From: Prorocentrum cordatum
Lineage: Eukaryota; Sar; Dinophyceae; Prorocentrales; Prorocentraceae
Length of the DNA: 64,000 nucleotides
Assembly (NCBI GenBank): GCA_963575745.1
Contig: CAUYUJ010011447.1
Location: 430,001 to 494,000 of the forward strand
Direction of reading: 5' to 3'
Part shown: positions 11,640 to 23,132 of the stretch, piece by piece
Layout of the letters: each line of letters starts with the position of its first letter
How positions within the stretch are numbered: position 1 is the first letter of the stretch
Translations under genes and position numbers: made by a program
Notes under the pieces: model-generated
Seen by the model: the letters and a program-made list of their open reading frames with translations, nothing else
What the model was told of the DNA's origin: nothing
Database searches by the model: none

Positions 11640-12380
11640 AAGGATCCACTGGGTCGCCCTACCTAACCCGCATACTCTGCGGCGTTCCCAAAGTGTGCGA
11701 CGCGGGGCAGATTGCGGTGGCCAGGAAGCGGGACGGCACCCTGCCTGGTCCGCATCCTAACGTGGCGCCCTCAACATGTGCCACGTTGCAAGGGCGGTCT
11801 GCCTGTTCGCATCCTAACGGTCGCGCCCCAGGCGTGCGACGCGGGGCACATTGCGATGGCCAGGATGCGCAAGGGTGCCCTGCATCTGTAAGCTCGCGAC
11901 ATGAGTATGCGACACTGCGCACAAAACCGCGAAAAAGATGCGCACGGGTTCCGTGCCTGGTCCGCATCTTTGGCCGCGTTCCTGACGTGTGCAACGCGAC
12001 GCCCATTGCAGCGGAAAAGGCAACCTCCAGGGCGCCCTGTCTGGCCCGCATTCTTCGCAGACCTCCCCAAATGCGCGACGCCGCACACCTTGTAGCGGCA
12101 AGGGTGCGCAAGGGCGCCCTGCCTGGCGCGCATCCTTACGGTCGCGACCCAGGTGCGACGCGGGGCATACTGCGATAGCCAGGATGCGCAAAGGCTCCTT
12201 ACCTGGCCCGCATCATTCGGCAGCGCCCCCAGATGTGCGACGCTGCGCACATTGCGGCAGAGCACCTTTAGTGGCGTTCCCCAGGCGCGCGACGCGGTGA
12301 ACATTGCTGTGGGCAAGACGCACAAGGACGCCCAGCCAGGCGCGAACCATCAGGGTTGCGCCCCAGGCGCGCGACACTGC
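11640..12380. repeat. degenerate tandem array, period about 85 bp
   Basis: Repeated blocks include CGCATCCTAACG, CCCAGGCGTGCGACGCGGGG, CACATTGCGATGGCCAGGAT and GCGCAAGGGCGCCCTGCCTGG. They recur in the same order about seven to eight times with heavy divergence, and some copies are shortened (near 11757-11815). Frames crossing it are repeat-derived. Confidence 0.8.
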
Positions 12381-12639
12381 ACACACTGTGGCCCCAGACT
12401 CCAAGGCCAACGTCTCCGTTCTTTTTCCTTCCAAATGACTCCTCCCTGTCGTATGCCGAGGCCGGTCGAAAGGGCGGGCCGGGCGTCTCGCCTGAGACTT
12501 CTTCACCGAATCTGACCCTAATGTGTAAACACCGGAAACAATCCCAAAGATGGAGGCCGGGTCGCTTCCAACATGTTGTTCTCGCCTTGGCGACGCGCGC
12601 ATTCTTTGAACACAAATGTGCATGAGCTTCGCTGGCTGA

Positions 12640-13065
12640 GAGCGGACCGACCTCAAAGTATAGCTCTCGCCTAGGGAACTTTCACATTCGCTTCAAATAT
12701 CTGAACGAGCTTCATGGATTGAGGGGTTGTCAAACGGTGGCTGTGGCCGTAGCGCCGCGCACACTCGCTTTAAACATTTGCAGAACGCTTCATTGATTGA
12801 GGGCGGGTGGTGTTCAAAATGTGGCTCTCGCCTGAGCACCGCGCGCACTCTATACCTTCTACGGTCAAGAAATACAAGGGCTCTAAGAGTTGAGGGCGGG
12901 TGGTTTTCGAAATGTGGCTCTCGCATTAGCGCCGCGCGCACTTATTTGAAGCATGTGCAATAGCTTCACGAATTGAGAGCGGCTCCTTTTTCAGAATGTG
13001 GCTCTCGCCTTAACGCCGAGCACATTCGTTTCACACATGTGAAAATATTCTACTGATTCTTATGG
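12640..13065. repeat. degenerate tandem array, period about 88 bp
   Basis: About five copies carry AATGTGGCTCTCGCCT, then a GCGCCGCGCGCACT-like block, then a TTCAxxxATTGAGGGCGG-like block. Representative starts are near 12735, 12818, 12910 and 12996. Confidence 0.8.
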
Positions 13066-13469
13066 CTAGCGTACCAGAAACGGTGCGTTGGAGCGGTTCA
13101 CGATTGTCAGGGCGCGACAATTACGTTGAGTCGCGGTGCTGAAAGTCTGTTCTGGCACGACTCAGGATCGCCAAGACGCAGCAGGGAGGTTCACTCGTGG
13201 CGTCAAAGCCCTGAACATGCTGGTCTGGCACGTTTCAAAATGTTCGCACGGTTGTCCCCCCCCAGCAAGGCACTTCCCTGTGGAAGTGACCCTTTTTGTG
13301 GGGGTCTATGGAAGAGGTATCTTGAGGGATGGTGTATTCCAACATCGTTGGTGCGTCTTGGGTTTACACTGGTTTTCATCCTCCCCCTTCTCTCCTTTCT
13401 CCCCCTCGTCCTCCTCCTCCTCATCATCCTCCTCCTCCTCCTCCTCTTTCTCCTCCTCTTCCCCCTTTT

Positions 13470-14015
13470 CCAGTGACCCAAACCACGGGTGGGTCACCCG
13501 AGAACTAAGTGGCAGATGCTAATGTGTTTCACCAACATTGTGGGCCTCCATCACACCAAAAGATATCGCAGGTGACCCAACCAGTGGGTGGGTCACCCAG
13601 GTGGTGAAAACTATTGGTTGCATGTGCGTTCAAGGCCGTACCATGAGGCGACACACTGCCACGAGACACGGTTTCTGTTTAGCGCTCGGGTGACAAAACA
13701 AGAGGTGGCACCTGCATGATGGGCCTCAACATGAGGCGGCACGCTGCAACACAACGCATCTCCTGTATAGCGCTCTCACGCCCCCTGAGAACTCACAAAT
13801 GACGCAATCATGGGTGGATCACCCGAAAACAAGGTGGTACAGAACAGTTGCCCTACTTGCAGTTCCGGCCTCAACATGCGGCGATACGCAACGCATGTTC
13901 TGTGTAGCGCTTTCACGCCACAGGATCTCACAAGTGACCTACACAACCATGGGCGGGCCACCCGAAAACTGGGTGGTGAAACCACACTGCTTCTGGGCGT
14001 AACCCGGATTCGTCT
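13470..14015. repeat. tandem array with period about 155 bp, left part
   Basis: Each unit contains CAACATGAGGCGACAC, GCCACGCAACACG, TGTATAGCGCT, GTGACCCAACCA, TGGGTGGGTCACCCG and an AACTGGGTGGTGAAA-like block. About three to four copies are seen. The same family resumes at 15925 after an interruption by other sequence. Confidence 0.85.
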
Positions 14016-14099
14016 CTCGCGAAGTAAACTGATTATGTTGAACTGAACAGAACTTAACTGAAGTGATCACACTGGTCGCACCCGTTACCCGACGGTTGC

Positions 14100-15735
14100 A
14101 CTATCGACCGCCAAGGGCGCAACCTATGGCGGAACCGATAGGAGACGGTTGCATTCTCAGCCGCCACAGCAGCAGCACGCCGCTTCGTGGAGGACGGGTG
14201 CCAGCCCACCCACGACAGTGGGGAGGCGAGCAGCAGTGTGGCGGGCCCCTCCCTCTATCATCATCGTGGCGAGAGCCAGATTCTGGGATCCGTCGGCGAC
14301 GGTGACCTGCGTGCTGACGAGGTGCAGCCGTCGGCGGGCTCCTCCCCCTTTCAGCATCGTGGCGAGAGCCAGATTCTGGGATCCGTCGGTGACGGTGACC
14401 TGCGTGCTGACGAGGAGCCGCCGACGGCAGGCGACGGGGGCGCTGTGGCCCAGCCTGCTGCGCCGCCGCCCAGCGGCTCTGGCTCGCTCGACGCGGACGG
14501 AGGCGGCCACGACCTTCGCACGTACTTCGGGTACCGCGTCTGCCTGAGGTGCTTCCAACACGCGAAGGAGGTGAAGGGCAAGCACAGGGGGGTCGGCATG
14601 GCCTGCGCCCCAGCTCAAGCCCAGCGCCCAGGCCGAGCGCAGAAGGAAGGCTGAGAAGATAATGAGAGGAGTGGCTCCGTCGGGGAGGCCACTCGCGTAA
14701 TGGCGTCGCGGCGGGCTCCACTTCTTTACTGAGCTGCCGCCCGCGTCGCCTGCTGCGTCGCCGCTGCTCTGCCCTGTCGAGGTGCCGCCGTTTGCGGCGA
14801 CTCCAGAGGCGGCCAACAGGGCTGCCGTGCGGCCCGCGGCGCAGAAGCTGGACGTGCGCGCTGCGCGCACTCAGGCTGCTGAGAAAAAATTCTCAGCCGC
14901 CAAAATCGCAACTTATGGCGCAACCGATCGGAGACGGTGGATTCTCGACCGCCAAGGGCGCAACCCATGGCGCAACCGATAGGAGACGGTTGTATTTTCG
15001 GCCGCAGGGCATAACTTGTTTTTCTCGCAAAGCACGATGACTCCAGCCACAGCAGTTGCGACACAGCCGGCGTCAAAACTGTTAAAGCAGTTTGCGCCCA
15101 AACCGGCGTTGAAGCTATTAAACCATCTTGCGCCCACTACTACCTCAACATCACTGGTGCTGTATACCCCCCGAAGTGTCAGCGCGCAAGAGACACCGCG
15201 AGACTGCATCGGCCACGCGGCCGCGACCGGCAAATGCTACCCATGACAGCTATTGCCCGGGCATGTGTACAAAACTGGCGCGACAAGGTTCGACGTCTAA
15301 TGGAAACACATTCTGACATTCGCACACAGATGCCCAGGAGGAGGAGGTAGAGGAGGGAGGGGAGGAGGAAGGATAATGGAGGAGGGAGGAAACCGAATTC
15401 GCCAGCGGTGCGATCAGACATCAGCCTGGGTGACCCCAGCAAGGCCGGCCCGAGTCCTACCACGTAGGGGCGGGACGCGGCAGAGTGGACGCACCCTTGG
15501 GGTGGCAGCCAAGAAAAAAAGGGGAGGGAGAAGAGGACCAGGGGAAGCGGAGAGCTCCGGCTGTTCAGAGAGCTCACCGCCTGCCTGGCCTCACCGCCGA
15601 GGGCACAACCTATGGCGCAACCGATAGGCGACGGTTTTATTCTCAGCCGCCGAAGGCGAAACCTATGGCGCAACCGACAGGAGACGGCTGTATTATCAGC
15701 CGCCGAGGGCGCAACCTTTGGCGCAACGAACAGAA
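14100..15735. repeat. 52-bp repeat in three small clusters
   Basis: Units with CGCCAAGGGCGCAACC, TATGGCGCAACCGATAGG and AGACGGTTGTATTCTCAGCC occur singly near 14108. There are two in tandem near 14900-15005 and about two and a half in tandem at 15595-15730. The clusters share about 52-bp spacing but are separated by unrelated sequence. Confidence 0.8.
14187..14654 (+). CDS. short hypothetical protein with internal repeat, doubtful
   Basis: This 155-residue frame holds two copies of HRGESQILGSVGDGDLRADE, encoded by a DNA duplication near 14262 and 14352. The C-terminal part, near 14520-14620, has a CLRC motif followed by a Lys/His-rich stretch and another Cys, a weak finger-like pattern. The minus strand is also open for more than 200 codons over the same interval. 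The choice of strand therefore rests only on this motif, and the frame could be chance. Confidence 0.22.
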   Translation: MEDGCQPTHDSGEASSSVAGPSLYHHRGESQILGSVGDGDLRADEVQPSAGSSPFQHRGESQILGSVGDGDLRADEEPPTAGDGGAVAQPAAPPPSGSGSLDADGGGHDLRTYFGYRVCLRCFQHAKEVKGKHRGVGMACAPAQAQRPGRAQKEG

Positions 15736-15739
15736 CATC

Positions 15740-15845
15740 GAGCTGGAGCAGGAGGAAAACGAGGAAGACATGGAGGATGAGAAAAACGAGGAGGAGGACG
15801 ACGACGACCAGGATGGGGAGGATGACGGGGAGGAGTATGAGTAGT
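15740..15845. repeat. GAG/GAC-rich trinucleotide tract
   Basis: Purine-rich GAGGAGGACGACGACG-type sequence, giving poly-Glu/Asp in one frame and poly-Ser on the opposite strand. No gene is inferred. Confidence 0.7.
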
Positions 15846-15924
15846 ACGAGGACGAAGTGTGGGCATTCGAATGCGTACGGGGCTGCGCCCGATTCATGCT
15901 CGCCGTTTGGGCTGGCGGTGGGGC

Positions 15925-16800
15925 CCAAGCGGCGAGCTGTCTTGTGATGTACTTGCATTCTGGGCCTCCACATGAGGCGACACATGGCCATGCAACACGC
16001 TTTCCGTATAGCGCTTCCACGCCACTGGAAGTATCACCCGTGACCAAACCATGATTGTGCCACCAGAGCACTGGATGGTAAAAGACAGCGGTTTCGGACA
16101 TTCTGAGCATCCAACATGAGGCGACACACTGCCACGCAACACGTATTCTGTCTAGCGCTTCACTCCGTTGGAGATTTCCCGGGGGGGATGGCCGCGATGC
16201 CCATGCCCCCCCGAACATCCTCCCCAGAATGCAGCCAGTGCCGCCTCGTTCGGCGGCGGAAATCCGCCCAACCATGGTGAACGCCATGTGTCTTATGTGC
16301 ACTTCTGCGACTCGACATGAAGCAGCACGCTGCCACGTAACACGTTGTCTGTGTAGCGCTCTCACACAAACGCAAACCTCACAAGTGACCCCACCAGAAA
16401 ACCAGATGGTGAAAGTCATGTGTTCCACTTGTATTCTGAACCTCGCATGAGGCGCCACATTTCCACGCAACATGTTTTCTGAACAGCGCTCTCACACCAC
16501 AGCATCTTACAAGTGATCCAACCAAGGGTGGGTCACACATAACTTGAAAACCAATGTTCCCGCCTGCATTCTGGACCTCAGCATGAGGCGACTCGTTGCC
16601 ACGCAACACATCTCCTGTATAGCGCTCTCACGCACCAGGATCTCACGGATGACCGAACCATGGATAGATCACCTGGTGACAGCCACACCTTCTCTGTGCT
16701 GTCTGGGCCTCAACATCAGGCGGCACATTGCCACGCAACACGTTTTCTTTATAGCGCTTTCACACAAGAAATCACACGTAACCCAACCATGGGTGGGTCA
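15925..16800. repeat. tandem array with period about 155 bp, right part
   Basis: Five to six diverged units of the 13470-14015 family appear here, with AACATGAGGCGACAC, GCCACGCAACACG, TAGCGCTTTCAC, ACAAGTGACCCAACCA and GGGTGGGTCAC in the same order. A foreign-looking piece with a CCCGGGGGGGATGG segment interrupts the unit near 16175-16270. Confidence 0.87.
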
Positions 16801-16802
16801 CC

Positions 16803-16893
16803 AGAGGAGGAGGAGGAGAAGGAGGAGGAGGACGAGGAGGAGGGGGAGGAGGAGGAGGAGGAGAAAGAGGAGGAGGAGGAGGAGGATATGGCT
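16803..16893. repeat. GGAGGA microsatellite
   Basis: A near-uninterrupted GAGGAG tract abuts the 3' end of the 155-bp array, inside what would be the next GGGTGGGTCACC block. Confidence 0.93.
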
Positions 16894-16894
16894 A

Positions 16895-17215
16895 CGCGGC
16901 CCGCATCCTTCTGGCCGCGCCCGCCCGCAAGATGAAGGTAGGGTTGATGTGCTCAAGAGTGACCCAAGGTGCCCTGCCCAGCGCGCATCCTTGGAGCCGA
17001 CCCCAATCGCGAATGGGAGAAGGCAGACACCGGTCCGAGGATGGCCAAGGATGTCCTGCCCATCGAACCTTTTTTCAGCCTTGCCCGCCTGCGAGTGGGA
17101 GGGCATGGAAGAGGTGCTCAAGAAAGACCAACAGTGCCCTACCCATGGCTTATCCTATGGGCTCGGCCCCAAGGCACGCCGCACCTCGCAACGGCAGGAT
17201 GCAGGTTGCCTCAAG
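16895..17215. repeat. degenerate tandem units, about 110 bp
   Basis: Roughly three diverged units share GCATCCTT, CGCCCGC, GTGCTCAAGA, a GACCAA block and TGCCCTGCCCA. They resemble the 11.64-12.38 kb array in part (GCATCCTT, GCCCTGCC). Confidence is moderate because divergence is high. Confidence 0.55.
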
Positions 17216-20200
17216 GGTAATTACCATACAGGGCTGGCCAACGAAAGTGGCCAATGATAGGCCGAAGGGAAAGGATGCAAGGGTAACTTTGGAAAGTCGC
17301 TTATCCTCACTGTCAGTGCTGACTGTAGATCAACCCCCATCAGAAGGGGGAGGGAGGGGGCCCGATAGAGATCCGGTGGCGCCAAGAGGATCGCGCGGAT
17401 TTCGTGGATTGGCGCTGCACTCACCTCCTTGGCGCGCGGAACGCACCGGGGGCAGCGGCGAAGACGCCGCTGGGAGGGGGGGCCAGCGCATACCCAAGAA
17501 CTCCCCGCGGAGATCCGAAAGCTCGTGTATGCCGATGTTTCGTCTCCGGGGCACCCCTTCTGTCGCGGTGCAGGCGCCCCAGTTCTTCGGCAGAAGGCGG
17601 GGGCGGACGCAACTCGCGGCCTGCCAGGCGTGCTGTTTAACATGGGGCAAACGGGTCCTGAGGGGAAAACGGGTCCTGGACCCAGGGGCCTCCCCTCAGG
17701 ACGAGTTCTTCACCCTGACTCGTTTTCTGACACTCCTGGGTCCCGTGGAGGGCCCTGGGGGCCCGAGAACGGCGAAAAAACCTCAGGACCCGTTTCCCTC
17801 TGGACCCGTCTCCCCCGTGGCGTGCTGCGAAGCCTCGAAGGCCCGCCTCTTGGCCAGACCGGTTCGCGCCCCACGGCGGCCTGCCGCCCGGGCAGCCAGA
17901 TGCTGGCGCTGCGCGCTGCCCACGGGCGGCGCTTCGCGCGTGGCGTCTGCGGCAGGAGGGACCGACAGCGTCTTTGACCACTGGGGGCCGAAAGCGTCTT
18001 CGCCTCGCGAGGGCGCACGACGGACCGACAGCGTCTTTGACCAGCCACTGTCCCTCGAGCCTCGGACTGACCCGAGGCGCTGCCAGCGGCAGCATGGAGG
18101 CTACAGCAGGGGAGATGTCGATCCCTATGCCAGCCTTCGTGAGTTTTTCGAACGGACCATGCGGGCCCAACTCTGGGATACACGATGGGGGGGCGTTCGA
18201 CTAGCTCTCTTGGGGTGTATCCCAGGGGGGTCCTTCTTTTTGTTGAGCGGCTCCATTTTTCGTCGAAAAGTCGGCGGTTGGGGGAAAATCGCCTGCGAGC
18301 ATAGAGGAGGGCGCAGGAAGGGGGGGCGGGGCGGAGAGGGTGAGCTGGATGACCGGGGAGGCCCGGGGCTGCGGCAGCGCGGTACGCAGGGGCGAGAGTC
18401 GGGCCGAGACGAAGGGGAGCAGCTGGGAAACGAATGAGGTGGGAGACGGGATCAGTCCGTCGTACCGACCGCGCCAAAGTGCACAACAGCACCATGTAAA
18501 CATCAGGCCCCATGTGATCGCAGGGACATCGAAATCACATCGCATCGAGCACGGCTACATCGATTTCGGGTCGACCTGGACCCTGGGAGGAGCGAGACGA
18601 GGGCGGAAGGGGGAAGGAGCATCATCCTCGTGACAATCATATTAAGGAGACCGGCGGAGTTGCAAGAGCGGAAGCAGAAGGGGGAAGATGAGTCAAGCCT
18701 TGAGGGGTGCGTAAACAGGAACGTCGGGGGGTGCAGATACAACGAAGCTGTCAAGAGCAGAGAGGTCGGCGTGCAGAACCGTCCAAGCACTCGAAGAATC
18801 TGGGGCGGGAGGCGCTTCACATCCCTCGAAGAACATCGGTACTTTCAGGGCAGCGGATCGGAGAGTGTGAAGCGTGGCGGCCTCCCACGAGTGAGACGTT
18901 GTTGCAGGTGGCGGCCGGGGCGACTCCGCCTGAGACTCGTTGACATTGTGCGAAGAGCTGAGCTGCTTGGTGCACCCAGAGAGCGGCCTGTGAGAGAGCA
19001 CAATATTACCTGGGAAGGGCTCGCCAAACAACGATCTCGATAGCGGGGCCCAATACCGCGGACCCCCGCACCGCAGAACCTCCTTTCACCCACGTGCTCA
19101 GGGACAGACAGACACAAGGGCTGTCCCCAGAACGAAATTGTCATCCTGAGTAATTGTTGACGGTCCCGAAGTCCGTGAAGAACCCTGGGACCCGAAAACG
19201 GCCACAAACCTACAGATACCGTTTCCCTCAAAACCTCTGTCCTTCATGGCAGAATGAAAGGATGGGGCAAGAACATAGCTGTGCGGCGAGCGAAAGACCG
19301 ACAATGGATAGGGCAAATGATGCAATTCCGACTTCCCAAAACATCCCAACCAACAATGGGGAGACAACAATGTCCATACCGCTACTCCCCCGACGGGCCC
19401 GAACCTGCCCCTGAATGCGTTCTAGCTAGTTCTCCAAGGCGAATCCAGCCGCGACGAGGGAGGTGTATCAAGACCAATACCTTCTCCTCCTCTGAAGCAG
19501 ATGGCATGCCGCGCAGCCTCGTGGAGGCTGGCGCCACCCATCCACACGATGGCAAAGCAGAGCTGCACAATGCTGAAGAAGTTCCCGAAACAGCTCACGA
19601 CGTGCGCCGCGCCGAGCACCTGTCGAGTTTGGCCCGGGCCGAAGCGCGTGGCACGCCATGCGATGTTCCCGCGGGTTCCGTCCCGCCTCCCCTCCCCTAA
19701 GAAGGAAAAGGGTGCACCACCTCCTGGTGGTGTGCTTCCGCCGCCCCCGCTCGAGATATCCCCTATCCTCAGCTCGCGGAAGCATCGTGGACTTCTTCAG
19801 TAGAATGGGCACCCTCGATGGTGGTGGTAACGCTTGTCTTTCCTCTGGCTTTCCCTCCACGGCAAGCTCGCGTCGGGACGAGTTGGCACGACAGATTCTG
19901 ACACCGCGTGAACAATTCAGCCCTGAAAGATACAGTCATCGTCAATGGGCCCTGGAAGCGTCAACCAACGACTCAGGGTGAAAGGCTCGCCCTGGAGCAA
20001 TCCCGTCAGAGCTAGGAGCTCCTTCCCTCGGGACCCTTCTCCTTCATGGCGATGTATGTGCCCCTGCTGCTCCTCAGACCGACCTCTTGATTCCGTGCCG
20101 CCTGCTGCGTCAACGCCGATGCACTTAGCGGAGCCAACCGCGAGGCCTCTGAAATGAGTGTTACACAGCTTCGGGCAAGCTGCATACACCGAACACTCAC

Positions 20201-20774
20201 ACAGACGCAATAACCGATACACGCATCCTTGAGATCGTTTGCGCATGCGTGGTCAATATACTCGGACATGTTTGTTGCATGCGCCGTAGCATAGGATGCG
20301 TCGTGAGCGCGTACGTAAAAATAGTCCAGCACACGTACAAACACACTTTGTTCGGATAATGCTGCACTTCGCGGGGAGCACATCAACTCAAATGGGTGTC
20401 ACGCGCTGCGGCAACGAACACATGTTCCTGGGGCGCCTGCTGGCAAGATCTGTGCCTATCTGATGTCCCTACTGTGTTCATGCCCACCTCGTCGCCAACC
20501 ACACGGCTCATCCCCGACTTGCTTGATGCCAACATCTATTTACACAATCGGCCGCCAGCTCTCGAAACCGTGACTGCTGCAAGCAATCGGGCGTGTTCTT
20601 GCGTCTTCTCGAACACCAATTCAGAATCACACACATACGACACCGAAGGACAATGCCAAACCCGCTATGTGCTAAGAACACCTCGTAAATTCTGACACGC
20701 CCCCCCCCGCCCGCAAGCCGAGTCCCTGCCTGGCCTTGCGATCAACCATTTTCTGATGCGCGCTGGATTAAGCT
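17216..20774. other. about 3.5 kb with no recognised gene
   Basis: Frames of 100-500 codons occur on both strands, the longest being 16932-18437 on the plus strand, but none has a known motif and they overlap one another. A 22-bp duplication containing GACCGACAGCGTCTTTGACC is seen at 17957 and 18024. CGGGTCCTG is doubled near 17650-17675. I see no tRNA or structured RNA. Confidence 0.5.
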
Positions 20775-21509
20775 GTGAGCCACATTGTAAATCCTGTCTC
20801 CTTCCCTCCTCCGTCGCCTTCTCCTCAAGTGCCCGACTTCGGAAACCGTGGGCACGCAGCGTTGATCTCTCTTGGAGGTTCCGCCAGCTGCCGCCAGCGA
20901 AGCCGCCAAGTGTGTGTGCCTCCATCCCTTCGAGAAGTTCGCAAGCCAAGCGAAGTCGCAATCCTCCAAGAAACTCACAAGCCTGAATCAACGTACGAAG
21001 TCACTGACTCCGATTATCTTTTGGTACTCCTCCAGAAACGCGGACAATCAGGAGACAGCGGGCAATGGATTCCTCTTATCTGCACAGGTACGTACGAGCA
21101 TCATCGGATTCAGAATAATGTCCTCGAGGGCGCTTGTGGTGAAGCTGAGCGCTTGCGGGGGGGCAAGGTCATGATTTTCAGAAGAATCTACGCCCCGCAC
21201 AACGGCAAACCACGTGAGGCCAGGAGAGAATTCTACCAGTCTCTCGACACCCTTCTCCGAAACATCTCTGGACATGGACGGCCAATACTTCTCGGGGATT
21301 TCCATGCTAGGCTGCACAGGCAATTCCCGGGTGACTTACCACACAACGTTGGGCCGTACAGTATGTTTCCGGCTGCCCCTCTGCACAACATGATCCAAAT
21401 TCTAATCGCAGTCTGCTGCTTGAACTGTGTGGGGCACATAGCAATCAACAATAGGTTCGTCGACCACGCGCAGGCCCAAATAACGTGCTACAACATCGAA
21501 GCCTTCTAA
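20775..21509 (+). pseudogene. LINE endonuclease/exonuclease/phosphatase domain
   Basis: The domain is recognised by LQETH (around 20962), a YAPHNG motif near 21190, the spacing to a FYQSLDTLL helix, and GDFHARL near 21290, matching the GDFNA box of AP-like LINE endonucleases. The protein would nick target DNA to prime reverse transcription. The reading frame ends at 21509, shortly after the GDF motif. The C-terminal SDH catalytic motif expected for the family is not found, so the domain is truncated. Confidence 0.8.
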
Positions 21510-22127
21510 TCCAGCTCGTCCAGAACATTTTGGCCAAGTCGATGTTCAAGATTGCACTGAGGGGCGGCAGACGTCTGTCAGGACATTCGTAGTCATAATG
21601 ATGCGGCCCTTGCGTTGTACCATTTCCTGCTCCTCTGCTGCGTGCGCGTGGACGTTGAGAAAACTACCCAGGAGCGTAAAGAAAAGCTGGACTTACATGC
21701 GCTGTCTTGCAGCAACGTGGCGGGCGATGTTAAAACCGCATTGTCAAACAACGTGGCAAATTTAGATTCTGACCGGTGTACTTTGAATGAGCTGAACTGC
21801 CTTCAAACACGTCGCTGGCGAGTGACTGCCTACGCTTCCAGCAACTCACCATCGACCATGGATCAGCAATGCCACCCTGAAGCTGATCACGCGCAGAAGG
21901 AAAGCAAGGAGTTGCGATTTTGATAGAGAAAAGCGACTTCACTCAATGATCAAAGCATCGGTCAAAGCAGACAGAGGGAAGTGGCTCGACGATCTCCTCG
22001 CCTCTGGGGAGTGGGCCGAGATTCTGGAACTGCGGGCAGGGTCGGTGGCACGGCAGGGCCGCATAAAGGAGTCTTACGGAAGACTGGTTGACAGCGGGCG
22101 TTTGACAGCATCTCGCCAACCGCTCTG

Positions 22128-22568
22128 GTGCAGACGCTCGTCCGCTTCGTCATCCCTTTGCACTTCACCGAAGCAGTTCGGGCCATCTACGCGGACAGAT
22201 CTTTTCGAGTAAAGGAGGCGGGCCAGACGTCCGAGCCATGGGCACAAGCCTTCCGCATCTCCAGAGGCTGCCCCCTACCGCCGTTCCTGTTCTCTATCGT
22301 CATGACGGTCCCCATGCACGATGCGAGCACAACTTTCCAAACACACGGGCTTACCCAAGACGCCCGCATACCCGTTAGCGAACTCATCTACGCCGACGGC
22401 ACCCTAGTCGCTGGAGTCAGCGATGATTGTGTTCCAATGCTGATAGAGGCGATCCACTTAGCGGGGTCCAACTCCGGGCTTGCATTCAACTGGAGCAATC
22501 TGGAAGCCCAACCAGTATGTTCCGAGACAGCCTTGACAAAGCCCGACGGCGCGCCCATCCCGAGCTAG
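22128..22568 (+). pseudogene. LINE reverse transcriptase palm fragment
   Basis: RISRGCPLPPFLFSIVMTV matches the motif B region of LINE polymerases (R-Q-G-C-P-L-S-P-x-L-F). ELIYADGTL near 22380 is the motif C position, where YADD is expected. The second catalytic Asp is Gly here, so this copy would be inactive even if expressed. The stop at 22568 interrupts the frame before the thumb. Confidence 0.85.
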
Positions 22569-22569
22569 G

Positions 22570-23060
22570 ACAGCATGGTCTTCCTATGAGGACTCTTGAG
22601 CTCCACGGGCCAGAGCGGGCCTGAACTTAGCAATCGGCTAGGCACGGCCAGCGCAGACTTTGAGACGTTGTGCAAAGTGTGGAAGCACGCGCGGCTGTCC
22701 GTCGACAAGAAGGTTTGCATTTCGTGACGCGTGTGTAGTATCTAAGTGGCTAGATTGTTTGCACACTGCTTGGTTTAGCAAAGCAGAGCGCACCAATAGT
22801 GATGTTTTCCAAGTGCGTTGCCTGCGGCAGATTTCGGACATCAGACACTCGTACATAAGCCGCATTACTCATGAAACGGTTTTACAATGATGTTGCGCTC
22901 AGAAGCTGAGCGACACACTGACGCGCAGGCAGCTGGAACTCATGGGACGACTTGCCTTGATGCCAGGGAACAGCCCCGTGCACAAATGCATGTTGCAGCA
23001 TGGTACTTCCGAACTCGTGCAAGCAAGGGCTCGTTGGAGGGGTCGGCCCGACAACGCGGG
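22570..23060 (+). pseudogene. LINE C-terminal region fragment
   Basis: In shifted frames from 22570 the sequence reads a GPELSNRLG block, then KVWKHARLS, then VVSKWLDCLHTAWF, then FQVRCLRQI. This is the post-polymerase region seen in dinoflagellate LINEs. It stops at about 22888 and continues weakly to about 23060. At least two frame changes are needed. The assignment rests on order and similarity to the family as I know it. Confidence 0.65.
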
Positions 23061-23132
23061 GATGCTCCAGGTATACGGCCTTGCTTGTGAGACGGCAGGC
23101 GGCGAGGAAGCTGTGCACGCCTGGTGGTGGGG

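Larger units (their letters stand above)
20775..23060 (+). mobile_element. decayed LINE-type non-LTR retrotransposon
   Basis: Three blocks lie in the order expected for a LINE ORF2: an AP-like endonuclease (20.8-21.5 kb), a reverse transcriptase palm (22.1-22.57 kb) and a C-terminal region (22.6-23.0 kb). All are on the plus strand but in different frames with intervening stops. Much of the segment between endonuclease and polymerase is missing or unrecognisable. I see no poly-A tail or target-site duplication. An AGATCT satellite begins right after the element. It is a dead copy. Confidence 0.85.

Noticed and set aside
16932-18437. Plus-strand frame of 501 codons
   Set aside because: It begins inside a degenerate repeat, is Gly/Arg/Pro-rich, has long competing frames on the opposite strand and no recognisable domain.
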